From assembly GCA_949128115.1 (NCBI GenBank), contig OX421968.1, positions 51,539,423 through 51,603,422 on the forward strand: 64,000 bases of DNA, in the 5' to 3' direction. This stretch comes from Anaspis maculata. Taxonomy: Eukaryota; Arthropoda; Insecta; Coleoptera; Scraptiidae. The notes beneath the pieces were generated by a model. That model was not told the DNA's origin and did not search any database. It worked only from the letters and a program-made list of their open reading frames with translations. Positions 49,501-63,600 of the stretch are shown here, in pieces (position 1 is the stretch's first letter; each line of letters opens with the position of its first letter). Position numbers and translations under genes: made by a program.

Positions 49501-51427
49501 TAAATTTTTTGCAAGGCTATAGCAAGGCAATATTTTGAAATTTGAAATTTTCGATTTTATGCGATGGGCGGGTTGTATCATCATTGCTTTAAAATTACGT
49601 GACTACCAAAATGTCCTTGCGTGACGACGTCACGCGCAAGTGTCAAGAACTTGGGAATGGAGCATAGAAGAGGAGAACTGATGGGTGTTTTTGATTGCTA
49701 TTAACATGTACAACAATTTGATACCGTTTTCGAATCGATCGGACAAAGTCGAGGTTTTCCACTAAATTTTTTGCAAGGCTATAGCAAGGCAATATTTTGA
49801 AATTTGAAATTTTCGATTTTATGCGATGGGCGGGTTGTATCATCATTGCTTTAAAATTACGTGACTACCAAAATGTCCTTGCGTGACGACGTCACGCGCA
49901 AGTGCCAATAACTTGGGAATGGAGCATAGAAGAGGACAACTGATGGGTGCTTTTGATTGCTATTAACATGTACAACAATTTGATACCGTTTTCGAATCGA
50001 TCGGACAAAGTCGAGGTTTTCCACTAAATTTTTTGCAAGGCTATAGCAAGGCAATATTTTGAAATTTGAAATTTTCGATTTTATGCGATGGGCGGGTTGT
50101 ATCATCATTCCTTAAAAATTACGCAACTACCAAAATGTCCTCGCGTGACGACGTCACGCGCAAGTGTCAATAACTTGGGAATGGAGCATAGAAGAGGAGA
50201 ACTGATGGGTGTTTTTGATTGCTATTAACATGTACAACAATTTGATACCGTTTTCGAATCGATCGGACAAAGTCGAGGTTGTCCACTAAATTTTTTGCAA
50301 GGCTATAGCAAGGCAATATTTTGAAATTTGAAATTTTCGATGTTATGCGATGGGCGGGTTGTATCATCATTGCTTTAAAATTACGTGACTACCAAAATGT
50401 CTTTGCGTGACGACGTCACGCGCAAGTGTCAATAACTTGGGAATGGAGCATAGAAGAGGAGAACTGATGGGTGCTTCTGATTGCTATTAACATGTACAAC
50501 AGTTTGATACCGTTTTCGAATCGATCGGACAAAGTCGAGGTTTTCCACTAAATTTTTTGCAAGGCTATAGCAAGGCAATATTTTGAAATTTGAAATTTTC
50601 GATTTTATGCGATGGGCGGGTTGTATCATCATTGCTTTAAAATTACGTGACTACCAAAATGTCTTTGCGTGACGACGTCACGCGCAAGTGTCAATAACTT
50701 GGGAATGGAGCATAGAAGAGGAGAACTGATGGGTATTTCTGATTGCTATTAACATGTACAACAGTTTGATACCGTTTTCGAATCGATCGGACAAAGTCGA
50801 GGTTTTCCACTAAATTTTTTGCAAGGCTATAGCAAGGCAATATTTTGAAATTTGAAATTTTCGATTTTATGCGATGGGCGGGTTGTATCATCATTCCTTA
50901 AAAATTACGCAACTACCAAAATGTCCTCGCGTGACGACGTCACGCGCAAGTGTCAATAACTTGGGAATGGAGCATAGAAAAAGAGAACTGATGGGTGTTT
51001 TTGATTGCTATTAACATGTACAACAATTTGATACCGTTTTCGAATCGATCGGACAAAGTCGAGGTTTTCCACTAAATTTTTTGCAAGGCCATAGCAAGGC
51101 AATATTTTGAAATTTGAAATTTTCGATTTTATGCGATGGGCGGGTTGTATCATCATTGCTTTAAAATTACGTGACTACCAAAATGTCTTTGCGTGACGAC
51201 GTCACGCGCAAGTGTCAATAACTTGGGAATGGAGCATAGAAGAGGAGAACTGATGGGTGCTTCTGATTGCTATTAACATGTACAACAGTTTGATACCGTT
51301 TTCGAATCGATCGGACAAAGTCGAGGTTTTCCACTAAATTTTTTGCAAGGCTATAAGGCAAAATATTTTGAAATTTGAAATTTTCGATTTTATGCGATGG
51401 GCGGGTTGTATCATCATTGCTTTAAAA
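43594..51427. repeat. Mixed-subfamily stretch with local duplications
   Basis: Monomer types that are separate elsewhere are interspersed here: GTCTTTGCG/GTGCTTCTG, GAAAAAGAGAAC with TATTTTTAAATT (44,437 and 47,835; also 53,335), GGTTGTCCAC with GATGTTATGC (46,087 and 50,279), GGCCATAGC (44,804 and later), and one GAATTC monomer (47,100). A 524-bp dimer with CAAGAACTT and AGTGCCAAT members is repeated at 49,119 and 49,643. Confidence 0.75.
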
Positions 51428-54400
51428 TTACGTGACTACCAAAATGTCCTTGCGTGACGACGTCACGCGCAAGTGCCAATAACTTGGGAATGGAGCATAG
51501 AAGAGGACAACTGATGGGTGCTTTTGATTGCTATTAACATGTACAACAGTTTGATACCGTTTTCGAATCGATCGGACAAAGTCGAGGTTTTCCACTAAAT
51601 TTTTTGCAAGGCCATAGCAAGGCAATATTTTGAAATTTGAAATTTTCGATTTTATGCGATGGGCGGGTTGTATCATCATTGCTTTAAAATTACGTGACTA
51701 CCAAAATGTCTTTGCGTGACGACGTCACGCGCAAGTGTCAATAACTTGGGAATGGAGCATAGAAGAGGAGAACTGATGGGTGCTTCTGATTGCTATTAAC
51801 ATGTACAACAGTTTGATACCGTTTTCGAATCGATCGGACAAAGTCGAGGTTTTCCACTAAATTTTTTGCAAGGCTATAGCAAGGCAATATTTTGAAATTT
51901 GAAATTTTCGATTTTATGCGATGGGCGGGTTGTATCATCATTGCTTTAAAATTACGTGACTACCAAAATGTCTTTGCGTGACGACGTCACGCGCAAGTGT
52001 CAATAACTTGGGAATGGAGCATAGAAGAGGAGAACTGATGGGTGCTTCTGATTGCTATTAACATGTACAACAGTTTGATACCGTTTTCGAATCGATCGGA
52101 CAAAGTCGAGGTTTTCCACTGAATTTTTTGCAAGGCTATAAGGCAAAATATTTTGAAATTTGAAATTTTCGATTTTATGCGATGGGCGGGTTGTATCATC
52201 ATTGCTTTAAAATTACGTGACTACCAAAATGTCCTTGCGTGACGACGTCACGCGCAAGTGCCAATAACTTGGGAATGGAGCATAGAAGAGGACAACTGAT
52301 GGGTGCTTTTGATTGCTATTAACATGTACAACAATTTGATACCGTTTTCGAATCGATCGGACAAAGTCGAGGTTTTCCACTAAATTTTTTGCAAGGCTAT
52401 AGCAAGGCAATATTTTGAAATTTGAAATTTTCGATTTTATGCGATGGGCGGGTTGTATCATCATTGCTTTAAAATTACGTGACTACCAAAATGTCCTTGC
52501 GTGACGACGTCACGCGCAAGTGTCAATAACTTGGGAATGGAGCATAGAAGAGGACAACTGATGGGTGCTTTTGATTGCTATTAACATGTACAACAGTTTG
52601 ATACCGTTTTCGAATCGATCGGACAAAGTCGAGGTTTTCCACTAAATTTTTTGCAAGGCTATAGCAAGGCAATATTTTGAAATTTGAAATTTTCGATTTT
52701 ATGCGATGGGCGGGTTGTATCATCATTGCTTTAAAATTACGTGACTACCAAAATGTCCTTGCGTGACGACGTCACGCGCAAGTGTCAAGAACTTGGGAAT
52801 GGAGCATAGAAGAGGAGAACTGATGGGTGTTTTTGATTGCTATTAACATGTACAACAATTTGATACCGTTTTCGAATCGATCGGACAAAGTCGAGGTTTT
52901 CCACTAAATTTTTTGCAAGGCCATAGCAAGGCAATATTTTGAAATTTGAAATTTTCGATTTTATGCGATGGGCGGGTTGTATCATCATTGCTTTAAAATT
53001 ACGTGACTACCAAAATGTCTTTGCGTGACGACGTCACGCGCAAGTGTCAATAACTTGGGAATGGAGCATAGAAGAGGAGAACTGATGGGTGCTTCTGATT
53101 GCTATTAACATGTACAACAGTTTGATACCGTTTTCGAATCGATCGGACAAAGTCGAGGTTTTCCACTAAATTTTTTGCAAGGCTATAGCAAGGCAATATT
53201 TTGAAATTTGAAATTTTCGATTTTATGCGATGGGCGGGTTGTATCATCATTCCTTAAAAATTACGCAACTACCAAAATGTCCTCGCGTGACGACGTCACG
53301 CGCAAGTGTCAATAACTTGGGAATGGAGCATAGAAAAAGAGAACTGATGGGTGTTTTTGATTGCTATTAACATGTACAACAATTTGATACCGTTTTCGAA
53401 TCGATCGGACAAAGTCGAGGTTTTCCACTAAATTTTTTGCAAGGCTATAGCAAGGCAATATTTTTAAATTTGAAATTTTCGATTTTATGCGATGGGCGGG
53501 TTGTATCATCATTGCTTTAAAATTACGTGACTACCAAAATGTCTTTGCGTGACGACGTCACGCGCAAGTGTCAATAACTTGGGAATGGAGCATAGAAGAG
53601 GAGAACTGATGGGTGCTTCTGATTGCTATTAACATGTACAACAGTTTGATACCGTTTTCGAATCGATCGGACAAAGTCGAGGTTTTCCACTAAATTTTTT
53701 GCAAGGCTATAAGGCAAAATATTTTGAAATTTGAAATTTTCGATTTTATGCGATGGGCGGGTTGTATCATCATTGCTTTAAAATTACGTGACTACCAAAA
53801 TGTCCTTGCGTGACGACGTCACGCGCAAGTGCCAATAACTTGGGAATGGAGCATAGAAGAGGACAACTGATGGGTGCTTTTGATTGCTATTAACATGTAC
53901 AACAGTTTGATACCGTTTTCGAATCGATCGGACAAAGTCGAGGTTTTCCACTAAATTTTTTGCAAGGCCATAGCAAGGCAATATTTTGAAATTTGAAATT
54001 TTCGATTTTATGCGATGGGCGGGTTGTATCATCATTGCTTTAAAATTACGTGACTACCAAAATGTCTTTGCGTGACGACGTCACGCGCAAGTGTCAATAA
54101 CTTGGGAATGGAGCATAGAAGAGGAGAACTGATGGGTGCTTCTGATTGCTATTAACATGTACAACAGTTTGATACCGTTTTCGAATCGATCGGACAAAGT
54201 CGAGGTTTTCCACTAAATTTTTTGCAAGGCTATAGCAAGGCAATATTTTGAAATTTGAAATTTTCGATTTTATGCGATGGGCGGGTTGTATCATCATTGC
54301 TTTAAAATTACGTGACTACCAAAATGTCTTTGCGTGACGACGTCACGCGCAAGTGTCAATAACTTGGGAATGGAGCATAGAAGAGGAGAACTGATGGGTG

Positions 54401-57400
54401 CTTCTGATTGCTATTAACATGTACAACAGTTTGATACCGTTTTCGAATCGATCGGACAAAGTCGAGGTTTTCCACTGAATTTTTTGCAAGGCTATAAGGC
54501 AAAATATTTTGAAATTTGAAATTTTCGATTTTATGCGATGGGCGGGTTGTATCATCATTGCTTTAAAATTACGTGACTACCAAAATGTCCTTGCGTGACG
54601 ACGTCACGCGCAAGTGCCAATAACTTGGGAATGGAGCATAGAAGAGGACAACTGATGGGTGCTTTTGATTGCTATTAACATGTACAACAATTTGATACCG
54701 TTTTCGAATCGATCGGACAAAGTCGAGGTTTTCCACTAAATTTTTTGCAAGGCCATAGCAAGGCAATATTTTGAAATTTGAAATTTTCGATTTTATGCGA
54801 TGGGCGGGTTGTATCATCATTGCTTTAAAATTACGTGACTACCAAAATGTCTTTGCGTGACGACGTCACGCGCAAGTGTCAATAACTTGGGAATGGAGCA
54901 TAGAAGAGGAGAACTGATGGGTGCTTCTGATTGCTATTAACATGTACAACAGTTTGATACCGTTTTCGAATCGATCGGACAAAGTCGAGGTTTTCCACTA
55001 AATTTTTTGCAAGGCTATAAGGCAAAATATTTTGAAATTTGAAATTTTCGATTTTATGCGATGGGCGGGTTGTATCATCATTGCTTTAAAATTACGTGAC
55101 TACCAAAATGTCCTTGCGTGACGACGTCACGCGCAAGTGCCAATAACTTGGGAATGGAGCATAGAAGAGGACAACTGATGGGTGCTTTTGATTGCTATTA
55201 ACATGTACAACAGTTTGATACCGTTTTCGAATCGATCGGACAAAGTCGAGGTTTTCCACTAAATTTTTTGCAAGGCCATAGCAAGGCAATATTTTGAAAT
55301 TTGAAATTTTCGATTTTATGCGATGGGCGGGTTGTATCATCATTGCTTTAAAATTACGTGACTACCAAAATGTCTTTGCGTGACGACGTCACGCGCAAGT
55401 GTCAATAACTTGGGAATGGAGCATAGAAGAGGAGAACTGATGGGTGCTTCTGATTGCTATTAACATGTACAACAGTTTGATACCGTTTTCGAATCGATCG
55501 GACAAAGTCGAGGTTTTCCACTAAATTTTTTGCAAGGCTATAGCAAGGCAATATTTTGAAATTTGAAATTTTCGATTTTATGCGATGGGCGGGTTGTATC
55601 ATCATTGCTTTAAAATTACGTGACTACCAAAATGTCTTTGCGTGACGACGTCACGCGCAAGTGTCAATAACTTGGGAATGGAGCATAGAAGAGGAGAACT
55701 GATGGGTGCTTCTGATTGCTATTAACATGTACAACAGTTTGATACCGTTTTCGAATCGATCGGACAAAGTCGAGGTTTTCCACTGAATTTTTTGCAAGGC
55801 TATAAGGCAAAATATTTTGAAATTTGAAATTTTCGATTTTATGCGATGGGCGGGTTGTATCATCATTGCTTTAAAATTACGTGACTACCAAAATGTCCTT
55901 GCGTGACGACGTCACGCGCAAGTGCCAATAACTTGGGAATGGAGCATAGAAAAAGAGAACTGATGGGTGTTTTTGATTGCTATTAACATGTACAACAATT
56001 TGATACCGTTTTCGAATCGATCGGACAAAGTCGAGGTTTTCCACTAAATTTTTTGCAAGGCCATAGCAAGGCAATATTTTGAAATTTGAAATTTTCGATT
56101 TTATGCGATGGGCGGGTTGTATCATCATTGCTTTAAAATTACGTGACTACCAAAATGTCTTTGCGTGACGACGTCACGCGCAAGTGTCAATAACTTGGGA
56201 ATGGAGCATAGAAGAGGAGAACTGATGGGTGCTTCTGATTGCTATTAACATGTACAACAGTTTGATACCGTTTTCGAATCGATCGGACAAAGTCGAGGTT
56301 TTCCACTAAATTTTTTGCAAGGCTATAAGGCAAAATATTTTGAAATTTGAAATTTTCGATTTTATGCGATGGGCGGGTTGTATCATCATTGCTTTAAAAT
56401 TACGTGACTACCAAAATGTCCTTGCGTGACGACGTCACGCGCAAGTGCCAATAACTTGGGAATGGAGCATAGAAGAGGACAACTGATGGGTGCTTTTGAT
56501 TGCTATTAACATGTACAACAGTTTGATACCGTTTTCGAATCGATCGGACAAAGTCGAGGTTTTCCACTAAATTTTTTGCAAGGCCATAGCAAGGCAATAT
56601 TTTGAAATTTGAAATTTTCGATTTTATGCGATGGGCGGGTTGTATCATCATTGCTTTAAAATTACGTGACTACCAAAATGTCTTTGCGTGACGACGTCAC
56701 GCGCAAGTGTCAATAACTTGGGAATGGAGCATAGAAGAGGAGAACTGATGGGTGCTTCTGATTGCTATTAACATGTACAACAGTTTGATACCGTTTTCGA
56801 ATCGATCGGACAAAGTCGAGGTTTTCCACTAAATTTTTTGCAAGGCTATAGCAAGGCAATATTTTGAAATTTGAAATTTTCGATTTTATGCGATGGGCGG
56901 GTTGTATCATCATTGCTTTAAAATTACGTGACTACCAAAATGTCTTTGCGTGACGACGTCACGCGCAAGTGTCAATAACTTGGGAATGGAGCATAGAAGA
57001 GGAGAACTGATGGGTGCTTCTGATTGCTATTAACATGTACAACAGTTTGATACCGTTTTCGAATCGATCGGACAAAGTCGAGGTTTTCCACTGAATTTTT
57101 TGCAAGGCTATAAGGCAAAATATTTTGAAATTTGAAATTTTCGATTTTATGCGATGGGCGGGTTGTATCATCATTGCTTTAAAATTACGTGACTACCAAA
57201 ATGTCCTTGCGTGACGACGTCACGCGCAAGTGCCAATAACTTGGGAATGGAGCATAGAAGAGGACAACTGATGGGTGCTTTTGATTGCTATTAACATGTA
57301 CAACAATTTGATACCGTTTTCGAATCGATCGGACAAAGTCGAGGTTTTCCACTAAATTTTTTGCAAGGCCATAGCAAGGCAATATTTTGAAATTTGAAAT

Positions 57401-57633
57401 TTTCGATTTTATGCGATGGGCGGGTTGTATCATCATTGCTTTAAAATTACGTGACTACCAAAATGTCTTTGCGTGACGACGTCACGCGCAAGTGTCAATA
57501 ACTTGGGAATGGAGCATAGAAGAGGAGAACTGATGGGTGCTTCTGATTGCTATTAACATGTACAACAGTTTGATACCGTTTTCGAATCGATCGGACAAAG
57601 TCGAGGTTTTCCACTAAATTTTTTGCAAGGCTA
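51428..57633. repeat. 1,308-bp pentamer higher-order repeat
   Basis: The five-monomer series beginning with an AGTGCCAAT/GAGGACAAC/CAACAGTTT/GGCCATAGC monomer starts at 53,784, 55,092 and 56,400, exactly 1,308 bp apart (5 x 262 minus 2). A four-monomer partial copy starts at 51,428. Each full unit has two monomers with GGCTATAAGGCAAAATATT (net -1 bp each); one of them also has CCACTGAATTT. The last copy leaves the pattern near 57,633, where the fifth monomer lacks the AAGGCAAAA form. Confidence 0.85.
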
Positions 57634-60600
57634 TAGCAAGGCAATATTTTGAAATTTGAAATTTTCGATTTTATGCGATGGGCGGGTTGTATCATCATTC
57701 CTTAAAAATTACGCAACTACCAAAATGTCCTCGCGTGACGACGTCACGCGCAAGTGTCAATAACTTGGGAATGGAGCATAGAAGAGGAGAACTGATGGGT
57801 GTTTTTGATTGCTATTAACATGTACAACAATTTGATACCGTTTTCGAATCGATCGGACAAAGTCGAGGTTGTCCACTAAATTTTTTGCAAGGCTATAGCA
57901 AAGCAATATTTTGAAATTTGAAATTTTCGATGTTATGCGATGGGCGGGTTGTATCATCATTGCTTTAAAATTACGTGACTACCAAAATGTCTTTGCGTGA
58001 CGACGTCACGCGCAAGTGTCAATAACTTGGGAATGGAGCATAGAAGAGGAGAACTGATGGGTGCTTCTGATTGCTATTAACATGTACAACAGTTTGATAC
58101 CGTTTTCGAATCGATCGGACAAAGTCGAGGTTTTCCACTAAATTTTTTGCAAGGCTATAGCAAGGCAATATTTTGAAATTTGAAATTTTCGATTTTATGC
58201 GATGGGCGGGTTGTATCATCATTGCTTTAAAATTACGTGACTACCAAAATGTCTTTGCGTGACGACGTCACGCGCAAGTGTCAATAACTTGGGAATGGAG
58301 CATAGAAGAGGAGAACTGATGGGTATTTCTGATTGCTATTAACATGTACAACAGTTTGATACCGTTTTCGAATCGATCGGACAAAGTCGAGGTTTTCCAC
58401 TAAATTTTTTGCAAGGCTATAGCAAGGCAATATTTTGAAATTTGAAATTTTCGATTTTATGCGATGGGCGGGTTGTATCATCCTTCCTTAAAAATTACGC
58501 AACTACCAAAATGTCCTTGCGTGACGACGTCACGCGCAAGTGTCAATAACTTGGGAATGGAGCATAGAAGAGGAGAACTGTTGGGTGCTTTTGATTGCTA
58601 TTAACATGTACAACAATTTGAATTCGTTTTCGAATCGATCGGACAAAGTCGAGGTTTTCCACTAAATTTTTTGCAAGGCTATAGCAAGGCAATATTTTGA
58701 AATTTGAAATTTTCGATGTTATGCGATGGGCGGGTTGTATCATCATTGCTTTAAAATTACGTGACTACCAAAATGTCTTTGCGTGACGACGTCACGCGCA
58801 AGTGTCAATAACTTGGGAATGGAGCATAGAAGAGGAGAACTGATGGGTGCTTCTGATTGCTATTAACATGTACAACAGTTTGATACCGTTTTCGAATCGA
58901 TCGGACAAAGTCGAGGTTTTCCACTAAATTTTTTGCAAGGCTATAGCAAGGCAATATTTTGAAATTTGAAATTTTCGATTTTATGCGATGGGCGGGTTGT
59001 ATCATCCTTCCTTAAAAATTACGCAACTACCAAAATGTCCTTGCGTGACGACGTCACGCGCAAGTGTCAATAACTTGGGAATGGAGCATAGAAGAGGAGA
59101 ACTGTTGGGTGCTTTTGATTGCTATTAACATGTACAACAATTTGATACCGTTTTCGAATCGATCGGACAAAGTCGAGGTTTTCCACTAAATTTTTTGCAA
59201 GGCTATAGCAAGGCAATATTTTGAAATTTGAAATTTTCGATTTTATGCGATGGGCGGGTTGTATCATCATTGCTTTAAAATTACGTGACTACCAAAATGT
59301 CCTTGCGTGACGACGTCACGCGCAAGTGTCAATAACTTGGGAATGGAGCATAGAAGAGGACAACTGATGGGTGCTTTTGATTGCTATTAACATGTACAAC
59401 AATTTGATACCGTTTTCGAATCGATCGGACAAAGTCGAGGTTTTCCACTAAATTTTTTGCAAGGCTATAGCAAGGCAATATTTTGAAATTTGAAATTTTC
59501 GATTTTATGCGATGGGCGGGTTGTATCATCATTGCTTTAAAATTACGTGACTACCAAAATGTCCTTGCGTGACGACGTCACGCGCAAGTGTCAATAACTT
59601 GGGAATGGAGCATAGAAGAGGAGAACTGATGGGTGCTTTTGATTGCTATTAACATGTACAACAATTTGATACCGTTTTCGAATCGATCGGACAAAGTCGA
59701 GGTTTTCCACTAAATTTTTTGCAAGGCTATAGCAAGGCAATATTTTGAAATTTGAAATTTTCGATTTTATGCGATGGGCGGGTTGTATCATCCTTCCTTA
59801 AAAATTACGCAACTACCAAAATGTCCTTGCGTGACGACGTCACGCGCAAGTGTCAATAACTTGGGAATGGAGCATAGAAGAGGAGAACTGTTGGGTGCTT
59901 TTGATTGCTATTAACATGTACAACAATTTGAATTCGTTTTCGAATCGATCGGACAAAGTCGAGGTTTTCCACTAAATTTTTTGCAAGGCTATAGCAAGGC
60001 AATATTTTGAAATTTGAAATTTTCGATTTTATGCGATGGGCGGGTTGTATCATCATTGCTTTAAAATTACGTGACTACCAAAATGTCCTTGCGTGACGAC
60101 GTCACGCGCAAGTGTCAATAACTTGGGAATGGAGCATAGAAGAGGAGAACTGATGGGTGCTTCTGATTGCTATTAACATGTACAACAGTTTGATACCGTT
60201 TTCGAATCGATCGGACAAAGTCGAGGTTTTCCACTAAATTTTTTGCAAGGCTATAGCAAGGCAATATTTTGAAATTTGAAATTTTCGATGTTATGCGATG
60301 GGCGGGTTGTATCATCATTGCTTTAAAATTACGTGACTACCAAAATGTCTTTGCGTGACGACGTCACGCGCAAGTGTCAATAACTTGGGAATGGAGCATA
60401 GAAGAGGAGAACTGATGGGTGCTTCTGATTGCTATTAACATGTACAACAGTTTGATACCGTTTTCGAATCGATCGGACAAAGTCGAGGTTTTCCACTAAA
60501 TTTTTTGCAAGGCTATAGCAAGGCAATATTTTGAAATTTGAAATTTTCGATTTTATGCGATGGGCGGGTTGTATCATCATTGCTTTAAAATTACGTGACT

Positions 60601-63600
60601 ACCAAAATGTCCTTGCGTGACGACGTCACGCGCAAGTGTCAATAACTTGGGAATGGAGCATAGAAGAGGACAACTGATGGGTGCTTTTGATTGCTATTAA
60701 CATGTACAACAATGTGATACCGTTTTCGAATCGATCGGACAAAGTCGAGGTTTTCCACTAAATTTTTTGCAAGGCTATAGCAAGGCAATATTTTGAAATT
60801 TGAAATTTTCGATTTTATGCGATGGGCGGGTTGTATCATCATTCCTTAAAAATTACGCAACTACCAAAATGTCCTCGCGTGACGACGTCACGCGCAAGTG
60901 TCAATAACTTGGGAATGGAGCATAGAAGAGGAGAACTGATGGGTGTTTTTGATTGCTATTAACATGTACAACAATTTGATACCGTTTTCGAATCGATCGG
61001 ACAAAGTCGAGGTTTTCCACTGAATTTTTTGCAAGGCTATAGCAAGGCAATATTTTGAAATTTGAAGTTTTCGATTTTATGCGATGGGCGGGTTGTATCA
61101 TCCTTCCTTAAAAATTACGCAACTACCAAAATGTCCTTGCGTGACGACGTCACGCGCAAGTGTCAATAACTTGGGAATGGAGCATAGAAGAGGAGAACTG
61201 TTGGGTGCTTTTGATTGCTATTAACATGTACAACAATTTGAATTCGTTTTCGAATCGATCGGACAAAGTCGAGGTTTTCCACTAAATTTTTTGCAAGGCT
61301 ATAGCAAGGCAATATTTTGAAATTTGAAATTTTCGATTTTATGCGATGGGCGGGTTGTATCATCATTGCTTTAAAATTACGTGACTACCAAAATGTCCTT
61401 GCGTGACGACGTCACGCGCAAGTGTCAATAACTTGGGAATGGAGCATAGAAGAGGACAACTGATGGGTGCTTTTGATTGCTATTAACATGTACAACAATT
61501 TGATACCGTTTTCGAATCGATCGGACAAAGTCGAGGTTTTCCACTAAATTTTTTGCAAGGCTATAGCAAGGCAATATTTTGAAATTTGAAATTTTCGATT
61601 TTATGCGATGGGCGGGTTGTATCATCCTTCCTTAAAAATTACGCAACTACCAAAATGTCCTTGCGTGACGACGTCACGCGCAAGTGTCAATAACTTGGGA
61701 ATGGAGCATAGAAGAGGAGAACTGTTGGGTGCTTTTGATTGCTATTAACATGTACAACAATTTGAATTCGTTTTCGAATCGATCGGACAAAGTCGAGGTT
61801 TTCCACTAAATTTTTTGCAAGGCTATAGCAAGGCAATATTTTGAAATTTGAAATTTTCGATTTTATGCGATGGGCGGGTTGTATCATCATTGCTTTAAAA
61901 TTACGTGACTACCAAAATGTCCTTGCGTGACGACGTCACGCGCAAGTGTCAATAACTTGGGAATGGAGCATAGAAGAGGAGAACTGATGGGTGCTTTTGA
62001 TTGCTATTAACATGTACAACAATTTGATACCGTTTTCGAATCGATCGGACAAAGTCGAGGTTTTCCACTAAATTTTTTGCAAGGCTATAGCAAGGCAATA
62101 TTTTGAAATTTGAAATTTTCGATTTTATGCGATGGGCGGGTTGTATCATCATTGCTTTAAAATTACGTGACTACCAAAATGTCCTTGCGTGACGACGTCA
62201 CGCGCAAGTGTCAATAACTTGGGAATGGAGCATAGAAGAGGAGAACTGATGGGTGCTTTTGATTGCTATTAACATGTACAACAATTTGATACCGTTTTCG
62301 AATCGATCGGACAAAGTCGAGGTTTTCCACTAAATTTTTTGCAAGGCTATAGCAAGGCAATATTTTGAAATTTGAAATTTTCGATTTTATGCGATGGGCG
62401 GGTTGTATCATCATTGCTTTAAAATTACGTGACTACCAAAATGTCCTTGCGTGACGACGTCACGCGCAAGTGTCAATAACTTGGGAATGGAGCATAGAAG
62501 AGGAGAACTGATGGGTGCTTTTGATTGCTATTAACATGTACAACAATTTGATACCGTTTTCGAATCGATCGGACAAAGTCGAGGTTTTCCACTAAATTTT
62601 TTGCAAGGCTATAGCAAGGCAATATTTTGAAATTTGAAATTTTCGATTTTATGCGATGGGCGGGTTGTATCATCCTTCCTTAAAAATTACGCAACTACCA
62701 AAATGTCCTTGCGTGACGACGTCACGCGCAAGTGTCAATAACTTGGGAATGGAGCATAGAAGAGGAGAACTGTTGGGTGCTTTTGATTGCTATTAACATG
62801 TACAACAATTTGAATTCGTTTTCGAATCGATCGGACAAAGTCGAGGTTTTCCACTAAATTTTTTGCAAGGCTATAGCAAGGCAATATTTTGAAATTTGAA
62901 ATTTTCGATTTTATGCGATGGGCGGGTTGTATCATCCTTCCTTAAAAATTACGCAACTACCAAAATGTCCTTGCGTGACGACGTCACGCGCAAGTGTCAA
63001 TAACTTGGGAATGGAGCATAGAAGAGGAGAACTGTTGGGTGCTTTTGATTGCTATTAACATGTACAACAATTTGAATTCGTTTTCGAATCGATCGGACAA
63101 AGTCGAGGTTTTCCACTAAATTTTTTGCAAGGCTATAGCAAGGCAATATTTTGAAATTTGAAATTTTCGATGTTATGCGATGGGCGGGTTGTATCATCAT
63201 TGCTTTAAAATTACGTGACTACCAAAATGTCTTTGCGTGACGACGTCACGCGCAAGTGTCAATAACTTGGGAATGGAGCATAGAAGAGGAGAACTGATGG
63301 GTGCTTCTGATTGCTATTAACATGTACAACAGTTTGATACCGTTTTCGAATCGATCGGACAAAGTCGAGGTTTTCCACTAAATTTTTTGCAAGGCTATAG
63401 CAAGGCAATATTTTGAAATTTGAAATTTTCGATTTTATGCGATGGGCGGGTTGTATCATCATTGCTTTAAAATTACGTGACTACCAAAATGTCCTTGCGT
63501 GACGACGTCACGCGCAAGTGTCAATAACTTGGGAATGGAGCATAGAAGAGGAGAACTGATGGGTGTTTTTGATTGCTATTAACATGTACAACAATTTGAT

